Of a stretch of 64,000 bases of DNA, positions 25,101 to 38,100 are shown one piece after another (within the stretch, counting starts at the first letter, position 1; each line of letters starts with the position of its first letter). Both the position numbers and the translations under genes were made by a program. The DNA comes from Dirofilaria immitis (lineage: Eukaryota > Nematoda > Chromadorea > Rhabditida > Onchocercidae): contig JAKNDB010000068.1 in assembly GCA_024305405.1 (NCBI GenBank), positions 5,881,501 through 5,945,500 on the forward strand. Reading direction: 5' to 3'. The notes beneath the pieces are model-generated. The model had not been told where the DNA came from. It saw nothing but the letters and a program-made list of their open reading frames with translations, and did no database searches.

Positions 25101-28100
25101 TTCAGTCCTTCCATTGCTCAAAATTAAATTCGAGTAATTATTGAAATTATGAAATTTAAAAAAGAAATTAAAGAGACATTTCATAGGGACCATGCTCGGC
25201 ATTTTTTATCCGAAGCAATACATCAAGCACAAACCAGCCACGATTTGGTCTGTTTACGGTTAGCTGAGGTTGAACAAGCTGCAATCAATACAGACGACGA
25301 TTTAAATTCAACCGGCGAAAATGATTCAACTGATGAATCGAACAGTAATTTTTATCTATTTGGTAGCTTCAGTAGCATTCTCTTCATTCTTTTTTGATAT
25401 TTGACTTTTTAAATTTGAATAATACATAAATTAAAACCAGACACTTTTACATTAATTTTTAGCTCATTTTATTTCGGCATCATTGCTTGCATCAATGTCA
25501 ATTGGTAATAGTGAAACACAAGAACCAACAGAGGAGGATGATAAGATCAAAGCTGAAGAAGCTGATACAAGAGCGTTTATTAAGCAACTTAACGACTGTG
25601 CCACATTACAAAACTGCATCAGCCTAGCAAGATCGGCTAATGATCCGAAAAGGTAAAATATTGTTTTAATTTTTCTGCTAGTCTGAAACAGTCAATCATT
25701 TCTCTGGAATTGTGAGGAGAACTTCTCGATCATTTGTTTTAGAATGTCTTAGCATAATAAAATTATTCTATAAAAGTTTTCATTCATTTGAAGTAGAAAA
25801 TTTCAGTATGGTGAAGGGCTTACAAATATGTTCCGGTGCTGATTACGGTGTAGATCGAGAATCTCAATCACGACTTGTAAATGAAGCTGCCCGTGTAATT
25901 TCTGCTACCATAAAACTTGCAAATGGTTTTATCGGTTCAGCTACTAACGATTGCAATCGTATTCTTTATTTTAATCCAGGTGATCAGTGGTGTCAACGAT
26001 ATGATACTGAATCTCATGTAAGAATATCCATATGCATAATTATTTTGTTTTGATCCTTTTTTAAACCTTATCTTTATCATTTCAGCCCAAAACATGTTTA
26101 TTCCGTTTCAGCAATGGTCGCAACCATTTTATATTTACATTCCGGTAATGAAATTAATTTGTTTTTAAAATATAACTTTCGACATATAAAGTAATAAATG
26201 TCATTAGTCAGTCCTTTGAAGTTCCAATTTGCGCAATAAAAACAAGTTTGTTTGAGTTCAGGTAATTGCTGCAGTAAATATCGCTTATGCTCGTGCGTTA
26301 AACGGGCAGTTTGATGAAGCATACGCGCTAGTGAAAAAATTGAAGACGCGGTTTACAGAGAAAAACAACTGGCAGGTATTTTTCTTTCTTATGTTGTTAT
26401 TCTATAAAACTTATTTCATCTCTAGTAGAGGTGTTGCACTAGATGGTTGCCTTAATGATGGAATTTGTATAGAAGATATAATTAATTTATTTGATACATG
26501 TTATTGTATTTCCGTAAATGATTCAAAGCAGCATACTTGCAGTTGTAATTTGAAATCTGGATCTGTTGGTTAAATTAGATTTCAACCAGTAAAATTATTT
26601 ATTCATACTATGAAACTCTTGTTTTTCTGTTTTTATAGTGTGCATTCCACTGGAAATTATGTGAATCATTGATTGAATATGATCGTGCTTTTTTCTTTGG
26701 TGATTGGACAGTTGCTGATCAATGGCTATTAATAATGGAACAGTTAGCTCCTTCAGAAGCTGGTTTGAGGTTGCATTCTGTAGAATTTCAAATATGAAAG
26801 AGTACGAAAATTGAAACATTCAAGGATAAGAAATAGAATTATTAAAATGATATGATGATCTAATTTTACTAATCCAAATGTTTCAGGAAAGCTATATTGG
26901 TTTATTCCAAAGGTGATCTTCAGGAAGCAATAAATATAGCGAGAGAAAATGTCGAAAAAGTAAAGAATTCAAAGGATTTGAGGCTAAAACTAAGGTAATC
27001 ATTGTTTTGAAATTCAATTTGGAAACGAATGAAAGATATACAAGTCAAAGATTGTATTAAAAGCAGGCCATAAATATTTCAAACTTCTTTCAGGTGTGAT
27101 ATAATATTAGCAATGTTATATACCTCGAACGATTTGGAGCATGTAGCGCTATCAATTCTCGAGCAGTGCAAGAATCTTGCATATAAGCATTCCCTAGATA
27201 CATTTCAGGCGATTATTATGCGACGTATTGCTTATATTGATGTAAATTTCAGTAGTGGTTTTTTTCTTTTTTCTGATTTGGAAATAAAATTCATTATAAC
27301 ATTTCCAGCTTTGTATTTACTAATGCCTCTGTTTTGATTGTCTTTAAATTATGACAACGTAATTTAAGAAGCTGAGAAGTCTAATTTCATGTTTCGCTAT
27401 TTAAGACAGCTTTTCTAATACATGGCTACAACGAATATCTGAAAAGTAGTGATAGGGGAAACTGAAAATAAACTGGGACTTTCGAGATTTATGCAGGCCC
27501 ATCTAAGAATGGATAAGTTTTAAGTGATAAGTTAAAATAAATCTTGGTGGTGTTCATAAAATCTGATAAATAATTTATCCTTCTTTTCAGGCAATAGAGG
27601 GGCGATTCGACGAAGCATTAACAAAAATCGAAGATTGTGAATGGACCCTCAAAATTCGATGTCAGCCTTTAGAAAATGCCCTTTTACATATGACCATTTT
27701 CACCGTCTATGCTCAGAAAAATGGTATATCAGGTAAATCGAAATAGTAAATAATCTACATCTTACTGCGGTAGTCTGATTTATAGATCTCCATTAGCGAA
27801 ATCGTTTTTGACAATTTCTAGGAAAATTTTATTGACAAAAACTAAAATCCAAAAATTGGAATAGAAACAGTGATTTGAATCGCTCAGACCGATGGGTTTC
27901 CTACTTTATTGATGGTGTTGAAGTACAGTTACCGCAAAAATGGGTATCATTCTATCTGTATATCTTACTCTACCCATTGCTTCTGTTACGTATCTGTGTA
28001 TTTATATTGTAGAAATCAGAAATCATTAGGTGCCAAACAGTAACATTTAGAATGCTAATGCTTCAGTTTATTTTTATTGTTGTTTGCTATATCATATTAA

Positions 28101-28328
28101 AATATAATCTCTATTGCAGATTCAATTTTGCAACAGCTCAATGCTTTAGCTGCAGCTCGTCGAGAATTCCGCCGTGCTTCCGCACCACTTCTTGAAAAAG
28201 TCGTTCTTCTTACTGCCGCCAAATTGTTTGATAGCTGTAAACGAATTGATGAGCGAGATGAATGTGCAGCATTGTTTTGTGAAATGGAAGAACAGTATCC
28301 AGGGCAAATCGACTGGAGAATTTTATAA
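22136..28328 (+). CDS. apc-5: Anaphase-promoting complex subunit 5 (APC5)
   Basis: Exons: 22136-22231, 22389-22588, 22943-23075, 23222-23384, 23610-23676, 23899-23948, 24013-24229, 24586-24785, 25187-25344, 25463-25652, 25807-26017, 26112-26144, 26262-26375, 26639-26769, 26887-26994, 27094-27241, 27591-27732, 28120-28328. They give about 856 residues, a little longer than human APC5. The N-terminus VTPYRLAIYLLIRVL matches the family, as do LRYAPLLHARLARIFGY with QAQTSHDLVCLRLAEVEQ (TPR region) and the C-terminal RDECAALFCEMEEQYP. APC5 is a TPR scaffold subunit of the APC/C ubiquitin ligase, which triggers anaphase and mitotic exit. The first donor is weak (GTTTGT) but gives the right join. 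Exon 23899-23948 needs one extra T in the run 23921-23925. The start is the only in-frame ATG before an upstream stop. It is convergent with fli-1, its stop 835 bases from the fli-1 stop. Confidence 0.87.
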
Positions 28329-29163
28329 TTTAGATGACAATTTAAATTTAGTTTTTAATTTTCATTGGAATATATATCCCTTCGTGAGAAATCTCATTCG
28401 CTTACAATCATTCGTTGTTATTCTATGCATTTACAGCATAAAACACTCATATAACACCAACGGAATGAACATTAGACAAAGAAGAAAGAAGTCATACGAG
28501 ATATTGTACACTCTGGATTTTCGCAAATCACCAATCAAATACAGAGGTAGGAAAGACAAAATCTTAAAAGAGATTGGGAATAAAAGAAAAAAAAGAAATT
28601 CTACAAATAGTCCTGTAATTAAAGGATTAAAAAGATATAGAAGAATGCTATCTCAATATTTGTTTTCATTCTGAAAAACAAGAAGTTGAATGCTAAAATT
28701 TAGATCGTTGTTTTATTCATTCTTTGTCTTTTTAGCTCTCAAGTACTTGAAAGCAAATTGTCTCAAAAACGTTGATTACTTTTGGTGATGCATTTCTTAT
28801 ATATTTAGGAATCTGCTATTTTTATCGATTCATTTTTTTTTTGCTCTACCATGAACAAAAATATTTTGTTTTTCAAATCTAACCATCATTTAAGATGTAT
28901 TTATAAGACAATTTACAACAGAAAGAAGAAAAAGATAATAAATAAAGACTAAATCACATTATCAACTTGAAATTAAAAATGTTCCTATCAGAAGCTTACG
29001 GGATATGTGTATATATTCAGAAAATACATCACATATTTAGTGAAGCATGTGAATTCAAATAAAAAACATAACCGCAGATTAAGTAAGTGAGGGAAAAAAA
29101 AGACCCATTTATCCACTGAGACCGGTTGTAACATTCAAATGACCCGACTATAACGGCAAACTC
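28329..29163. other. Convergent 3' intergenic region
   Basis: This gap between the stops of APC5 (plus) and fli-1 (minus) holds AATAAA-type signals for both directions (for example near 28938 on plus and near 28710 on minus). A long second frame over the APC5 last exon, up to 28674, is a shadow of the real gene. Confidence 0.5.
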
Positions 29164-32100
29164 TTAGAAGAAGTTAAACTTCGTCTCCAGCTGGAATTTT
29201 ATGCTTCCCCAAGCATGGAAGCATTTTGTAAACCGTCGAGACTCTCGACCCTTCAGGCTTAATACCAACTTCCGCGGTCTCTCGGGCTCTTTGATCTTCA
29301 GATGTGCAACATAAACCTGTAATTTTCTACTTTAATTTTTTACTTCGCATCAACGTTTGGTATACTTGAGCAGATAAATGAATATATATTTGGAAACAAA
29401 GATAGCAAGACGATACCTGAGCAGCTTTATAAGCTAATTTAACTTCCACTTCACTGGCATGATATCCCAACCAAAGGAAAACCAAATCCCCATTGTCTAA
29501 AATCATGATATCATCGTCATCCAAATCATCCTGCAAAAATAAGTTTTTTATTAAAAGTTATCAATATAACATTGTTGTTCGATTTTCAACTATTTAACTT
29601 ATTTCATATGCATGAAATAAATGCCCAAATTCATTTCCGAAATTAAGCTTCACTTCCAAATAACATGTTAAAGAGAATGATACGGTTTCAGAAGCAACGC
29701 CCATTTTTCTGCAAATTGCATAATTGATGCAAATATATTTACCTGGCAAAAATCAACAGTTTTTCGGAGACCATGAAATATCCTTTCTCATTTGTACAAC
29801 GGAACAATCTTGTGAAATTTAAAAATCTCCATTGGTATCATATTTTTTTTACCTCCAAGGTATTCCCAAAATTTTTCAGGCTCCTCACCTTCCCTCACAA
29901 TTTCAACTAGAAATTGATTGTTTCGATTTATCAACTCATTTGACACCTGCAAATTGAATGCAGTGATCAAAGCTAATTTCAACAATCTCGAAACTTCATA
30001 CGTCATAACTACGTTCAAACGTCGATCAATAAGCGTAATATAAATGATTTAAATCATAAAATGATTTCTAATCTAAATCGTAAATAAAAGAGACAAAGAA
30101 TAAGAATACACCCGATAGAATAACCTGTAAACAAAGATCATGATGATTTGGATTACTTTTACTGCCATACCAAACGAATATTTTACCCTCTAATCCGTTT
30201 TCATCAGCCACTTTGAACGGGGCCCGAAGAATATAACAAAAAGCTGAATTGAGCTGATTCGCCCGACAATCGATTTGAATAGTTCGCGTGCATACTGCAG
30301 AACCATTGGCACGCATTAAGAATAGTTCTGGCCAATGACCTATAATAAAAAGTACTTCCAATTTCTATAAACAAAATCAATTTTCTAGTACTGTTCTTAA
30401 CTACAGAAAAATGTTGCTGATGCGAATAAGTAAACAGAAACTTCTCAGTAACTTAGAACGTACTATCAAATTATATTATAATGAAAAATAAGATCCAATT
30501 TCAGTTAAATCATTATCAAAAGCTGGTGATATCTCATTAACCATTTTGTATGGCTGACGACAACAGAAGTGCATGCCGAAAATATATTGGGACTTCATAA
30601 AACTATTCAGAATACTCAGGATTCTGTACTTAAGCAAAAACTGAAAGCAAAAAGAAGTAGAATACCTCCAAGATTCATCGTCAAACCTCGTCGACCACGT
30701 CGAATAACAAATTTCTTATGGAAATGTGATAAAAATTTATGATTTTCCTGCTGTTGATACATGCGAACAACTTCAAGTTTGTCTTTAAAAAGACCTTCAA
30801 ATTTTTTCTAAAAAAATATCTTGGACAAGTATAATATTATTTTTCAATACAGTAACTGAAATTCTCTCAAAATTTTAAATTAGCACAAAATTTAAATCAC
30901 TTCAAAATTAGCGGCAAACCTGCAAGCTAAATGTAAAATGAAGCCAACCCATATTGTTTGCATCACGTCCCTGCCAAAAGTATACTACGCACTTAAAGTC
31001 TTCTTGCACTTCTTCCGGCTCCTGAACTATATAATATTTATGGTGTTTATTTAGTTGAAGTCAGAAATCATCCAAGATCAAACAGTTTAGACAAAAATAT
31101 ATCATGTTATGTCTAGTTCATATCAAGTAAGCTGCTCACTTATTTTCAAAAAGTTTGGAAAACGAGAAAATGAATTTTGTTATAAGTAAAATTTGCTTTA
31201 TAACAATTTACATTACTGTTCCGACACATTATAATAAGCTTCGAATTCCATTTCAATAATATCGGACCTTGCGTCTAAATATCTGCATTGCATCACTACC
31301 GTCACCAGCGACATCATTTTTCTCATCACTCAATTCCATTTCTTCTTCATCCAAATCTGTATCATCCTCATCCGGTATTACTTCATATCGACACAGAAAT
31401 ACATAACAATCCATTGTGTAGAAAGTACCCAGTTCCTCCTGTGGTAACCGGACAAATTTTTACCTTCCTGTAAAATATCTTCTGCAAACATTTTCTCTTT
31501 TCCTCTAAATGAGAAAAAAATCGAAAACAAAAGATTCTATGTGAGGGATATATTTCCTATCTCATCAAATTTCAGCGCTTCCTTAATTTCACACTGTAAA
31601 AGGTGACCTCAAGATTTTAAAAGTCGAAATGACGGAGATAAATACTTCTTTTCTAATTATTTTCAAAGAACTTCCAAACGTAAAAATTTACTGTCAAAAA
31701 TATTTAAAATAATTTCAAAGAGAAGAGTATAATTTACTAAAACAAAAGGTTCAAGTAGTTCGAGATCTTCGTTACATTCTTCCATCATTTGATTAGCTTC
31801 TTCTTCACTCATGGCTGACTGTCGTGGCAAGAATAATGGTGCCAAATCAGTTTTTATCTTATCGCGTTCCATAATTATCTTTAAAAAAATGAAAAATTCG
31901 TGTTATTAACCAAATATTGCACTTCCGGATAACAAACTATGGAAGTGTCTCAATAGTAATAGCATTGTAAAGCATACTTTTAAATCGACTCCTCTTCTCT
32001 GGACGCTTTCTGCAGTTCTCGTAAAATCAATTGGTATAATATCATCCCATCCTTGGAATTTTGATCTGTGATACAGGTATTTTCAGCAATAAAATATGCG

Positions 32101-35100
32101 ATAGAATTTATAAGAAAAAATAGGTTTGAAAAATTTTAGACAACCCATATTCAACCCTAGCAATAAAAAATAACCTGAACATAGTTGATTCCTCGCCTTC
32201 TGTTTCACGTGAAATTATTGTGTAATTTGGCCTCTCCAACATTTCGTGCAATTCTACCACCATTTTCTTTAATTTTTTAAAATTATAAGTGATACCCCTT
32301 AATGGTTATCAATATTTTTTATATAAGGTGATATAGTTCGAGTGAGAGAAACTGAAAATAAAGTAGTGAAAGTTATTTTAATTTTCACACGAGTTTTGCA
32401 GGACCATGTTTCATTCAATATTTTATTTTGCATGAATATATGAAGGTTTTTTTCCCTAATCAGATTACTAAAAGAATATCTGTAAAACATTTACAAAAAA
32501 ATCAAAATTTGAATCAGATAAATTAAATAACTCAAGAGCAAGAATGAAAATGATTCGAAATACAAAAAGTACAAAATGCAATAATGGATAAAAATTACCT
32601 GCCCTGCCATTTTCACTAATCTATTTGCTTTTTACCAACCCATAGAAAAATATCCGATGTACAATCCAGAATATATGCACACTTCGTATTAAGCATATCC
32701 TTTAAATTCGTTTTTTTTCAAAAAATAAAATTCCTCATTCAGAAATAACGCTATGCTCTAAATTTTTCTCTCATGCTTACCTGCTTCAGGATACTATGTT
32801 TAAGTTCTATCTGAGGTAGTTCCAGGAACCCCATACCAATTTGTACTTGATATAAACGCTTCCTTTCAGGAACAAAATCAGCATCCACATGTTCTACTAT
32901 TGGATCTTCCGGTTTATTAGGTTGTCCTGTAAAAAGCATAATTACCCGATAAAATTAGTTACAGAAAACAATGATCAAAAATTTTTTTAGAAATTACAAA
33001 AAATCAGCATCAATTTTTAAAACATACATTATTAATATTCTTAATAATGCAAAAGTTCAAGAATTTTACTTTGATGTAACTCCTCTGAATACTAACCATA
33101 CAAAGCCATCCAAAATTCTTCCGGAGTGCGTAGTTCTGCACACGATTCAATCTCTGATCGTCCTTTTCTATCTTTCTTGTTCATTTTCACGGCAAATAAA
33201 CGAGCTTTATTCGATACAGTTATCTGATAAATACGAAAATTATTTTCTATCCCAAAACTGAATCTCACTGATCTTGTCTCTTTGCTGCACTACATTCAGA
33301 TAAAATCAAAAAAATTAGGAAAAATTAGAAAAATTAAAATCTATTAAAATAAGCAAAAAATAAACAGAGATATCTAAAAAACAGTGCAACAAAAATAAAC
33401 AAATTGATAGGACCTATTAACATATATCTCAATCAGAAAATTAATTTTATAGTAACTATTTTATATTCTAGAAAATAAAATAAAAAAACAAAAAAAAACA
33501 CATTAAGAAATGGCAACATAGAAGAATTAAAGCTAATCAATATAAAGTCATTACAAATGAAAGAGAAAAAGATACCCTAGCTTTTCGTCCACTCCAAATC
33601 CAAATCGTGTCACCAGCATCAAGTAAAAACACATATCGTGGATCTAAACTATCCGGAGACACCGGAACTGGCTCCATTTCAATTATGTTTCCTACTACGG
33701 ATGCACGATAAAGACTGAAATTTGAAATCAAGTAAACTGTTATTGAAGTTTTAAGCTTTAAAGTACACTGTTATTAACCGTTCCTCTATAAAAATTCATC
33801 GTCTAATAAAATTTTCATTTCTGAATCAAAATTACTCTACCGTGTTACATGCGTTGCTTTATCCACAGTATAAAAACCAGAAGCTGTTCGTGCTCCCTCA
33901 ATATAAGTAATTTCTTCACCAAATAATTCCAAAAAGTCATCAGATTCATCATTCATTTCCTCGCGTTTAGTTCTGCAAATACTTTTGATTGTTGATAGGG
34001 ATAACATAGTTAACAGAAAGAATTCAATTCGTATGACGGGAACATTAAAAAAACAAAATTAGTTCTTATAATTTCGTTTCAATCAATTAACTTTCCATGT
34101 TTTACCAGTCTCCTATCACATAACTATATTCTTTTCATTTGAATTAAATTAAAAATTTCCAAAACCTCTACCTACAAGTGGCACCTAAATGATTTCGCAA
34201 ATTTACGGCATGAACAGCTGCACACATTCCTTTATCCAACGATGAGTTTTCTCAATCCAATAGAAAATTGAATGCCTCAGAGCGCCAGACTCTTCCTTTA
34301 AAAAATCCTTTCTTCAGTTTCATTTTTAGCAAATCCATGATCTACAGCAAGCGGATTAAAATAAATGATTTGACGGATTGAAGGTCTTTTTATGAGACAA
34401 ACATCTGATCCTATGGTATGCACTTACAATTTTAACAAAAACATATTCGGTCAGCTTAGTACTAAAATAACTGCTCTAATAAAGGTGCAAGTATTATTCG
34501 ATATAAATTAACATAATTTGAAATTTTAAATATCATATTTTTAAGCATACTTATGTCAGTAAATCGATTAGAAAATAAAAAACTAAAGATAGGTTCAGTG
34601 CAACATAAAAAAAGCAACGAGATTTTTATAACAAATATTAAACTATTTTGTCCTTTCCTTTTTAACTACACATAAGATATAGCTTTATTTATACAGTCTA
34701 CCTATCACGAATTCAAATTATACCTTTGCCGTGCGCAGTATGAGGTAGCAATCAGCATCATAAAAATGACCATACATTGATGAATCCAATGTACTAGGAT
34801 AGAAATTTTCAATCTCCCAAACCCATATTCCCTCCTCTCGTCCAACATCCTCATCAAATACTTCACTATAATCAATGTGTGGTTTTTGTTGTTCCATTTA
34901 TCCTGAAAAAAATAAAAATTTCTATTCCTACATTTGTCAATTTCGAGACTTCTTCCATTCTCAAAACCGAAAATATTTTAGAAAGCTGAATCGATTTTCA
35001 CAAATAAAGTTCTGTATTTTCAGTTTATTATTTCTATTCTTATGTGAGAATGTCTCATCAAAAGAACACTAATATGCCTGACATGAAACCACTTCACATA

Positions 35101-38100
35101 AAATTTATCACACTATCAACCACAAATAATATTATTGACCAAAAGATTAACTTGAAAAAATATTGACATTTGTATTTGAATTTTTTAATAGTAAATAAGA
35201 TAACCTTCCAGGTTGGAACTTTGACATAATCTGTAGGTAGTTCATGCTCTAGCTGGTCTCGAGCTGCACCGGCAATATGTGACATACCCTAAAATATTCA
35301 TCGAAATTGAAAGAAAAGAATGCGAAATATATCTGCCCCCAGCATAAAAATTAAAACATCTAAGAAATCCTAGTATGAAACAGTGTCATGATATGAGAAG
35401 GCGTCAGTTAAATAAAATGCATGAGATGTATGAGACATGAAGAAATATTATTTTCGGAAATCTAAGAAAACTAAACGGAAAATGTTATACATAAAGCAAT
35501 AAGAAGAAATAAGAATTTATTAGCACTGTCTTTTAAAACTAAATTTGAAAAACTTCCAAAAAAGAAAAATGATTTGGGCAATGGTGCGATATAGAAGATT
35601 GTGGAAAAAGCAAATTAATTATTTAGCAATAATGATTTAAGGAAAAAGAACAAAATATCGACAATAAGGAAATTATCAAATTTCATAAAAATGAACGAAA
35701 TTTACACATACCATTAAATTTTCGATCTAAAGGCATCTTTCAAAAAAATCAAAATCAAAAAGACAAGAACTGTTTTTAGTATCAACAATATCTATTTCTT
35801 CCATTTATTAATTAAACACATATTGGAGAATCTTCGTAGCGCTATAATTTAAAAAGGAATAAATTCAAGATCAGAAAAAAATTCAGAAGAGAACTGGATA
35901 ATTATCAGTATTATGAAATAAATATTTATTATGGTAAAAGCTTGATGAATATGCTAAAAAGTCATTATATTATTTAATGCATTTAAGAAGCTCTTTTAAA
36001 ATTAGCCTGATATATCTACATATAAGAGATATCTGTATATCTTATATAATAGAAATCTACAATGAAGTCATGTTTTCCTATTCCCAATAATTTTGATACA
36101 GGCAAAAAATTAAAAATACCACTTAACCAAAACTATCAATGATTGAAATTATAAATAAAATGGGAATGAAGTCTTCAAAATATCTTTTTTCCCTGGAAAA
36201 GAGCATAAATTAAAATAACGAAAAAGGATTTTTGGTTTTCTCAAAGAAATAATTCTCTTTTGAAGCACATTATTTTATTATTTCTAACCCCATTCTCAAA
36301 CGAAAAATAAATCACCGTCACAATTAGGTCAAACTTTTCAGCACAATCAACCGTTGTGTAAACGATATTAATATATTAATCATTTGCAATAACTGAAAAA
36401 GTTATCAGAAAATGCAAACAAACCATGATCAAATCTTTTGATGAATGCAATTATTACTATTATAACAAAACTTGTCAAATTAGTAAGCGCCTAAAACAAT
36501 ATGTTAATGATTGCATAAATTAACCAGTATAAGAAAGGAATCAGTAGAGGAGAAATTTACCTCAATAACTTTGTTTGCACCTAGACTATCAGTCTGCATT
36601 CGACGTCGACGTAAAAACTCTTTCTTTCTGGCAACTGGATCTTTTGTGTTGCCGAACTGGGAACAGAACTAACTGATGATGACGGACTTTGGCCCGCAAG
36701 CTTCATCTGAAGAATGGCTTTTTTTTCATCATCAAGACAACAGGGAATACCCAATCTTTAATGCAACAATGGTGTACCGCTGATACTAGAAATGGCATCT
36801 TGAAAAACACTTTGACTGCTAATTAACATATTTTTCAATTTTAATTTATTTGCTGGTAAGATCATTGACAGTTGAAACAATCATGTTGTCAATAATATAT
36901 TTCTATATTTAGCGAAAAAAGTAAAGCAAAAAAATATCAATTACCTCATGAAAAAACAAAAGTAAAGAATTAAAAAACCAAATAAGGATTCACCTGATTT
37001 GCTAGAGAAAAATCGATATTATAAAAGGCCAGCGATCGATTTTCTTCGTTTGGTTTGGGCGGCATCACAAGTCCATTGTTACTGTAAACAGAAATAGTTA
37101 ATAAAATAAAATGCCCCCATTATTATTATTGGTTCATTGATTCTAGTACATATATAGCTGAAAATATATATATAACTCCATTTGTTCAGCAATTCTAAAT
37201 TATTCAAATACCAGCTTAAACAGAACTTTTTATAGTTAATAAGAAATCTTTATGTTACGTCCTATCAATATGGTTATTTGAAATATAGCTATTATAATAA
37301 TGGTTATACTTCGCATTCATATCCTCTTCATTCGTTATTGCTCATCTACTATGAAAAAACATTTGGTATTCTCAGAAATAACGTGGTGAGAAAAGAAAAA
37401 ATATGCATAAGCAACTTCAAGCAACTTTAACGTTCATTTCACGCGCTAATTCATACTAACGTTTCATTATAATAGGAATAACCAATACAATATGGTATGA
37501 CGGACAAAACAAATGTTAAAAACTAACTTGTGTAAATCAAGTTGTTTTAGGTCTGGTAATAGATGAATTGAATCTGGTAAGGTTATTAGCTTATTATTGT
37601 CTAATTTTAAGCGATGTAAACGTACGCAACGACTAACACCCTCCGGTATCAATTCTAACTGATTGTATGATAAATACAGTACTTGCAATTGAACTAATTT
37701 CCCGATGCCACTTGGTATACCTGAAAATGCAGCTAAAAGCTCTTTTTTCTATTGTATTAAAGGACGAAAATGTCTTGTTTGTGTCTTTTTCCAGAAAAAA
37801 TTTATTTCTATTTTTAATCCACTAAAACTAAAAAAAACCGTCAAAAGTAAGTTGAAAAAAAAACCGTTAAAAGTAAGTTGATTGTCGCTAGCGTATAACC
37901 TTTGCAATTTAACCATTCGAACAATACTCTCAGGTAATGCTTTTAATTGATTCGATGAAACATTTAGTGTTTCCAAGTGTTCCCATGGTGTGTCGTTCGA
38001 TTCTATTTTTTTGATCTACAAAGATTAAAAATTAAAAAACTGTTTCATTTAATGTATTGATGGCTAGCAAATAGGAAGCTCCTGGTTTTCATTACCATCG

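Noticed and set aside
28174..28674. 166-codon plus-strand frame over the end of APC5
   Set aside because: Its first part is a shifted frame of the real APC5 last exon, and the rest is lysine- and asparagine-rich 3' untranslated sequence with no family resemblance.
36720..36830. In-frame stop (LLH, stop, RLGIP) in fli-1, first taken as a nonsense mutation
   Set aside because: A canonical acceptor (cattcttcag) just before [10 protein letters not shown] joins perfectly to FSLANQ, so the stop lies in the intron.
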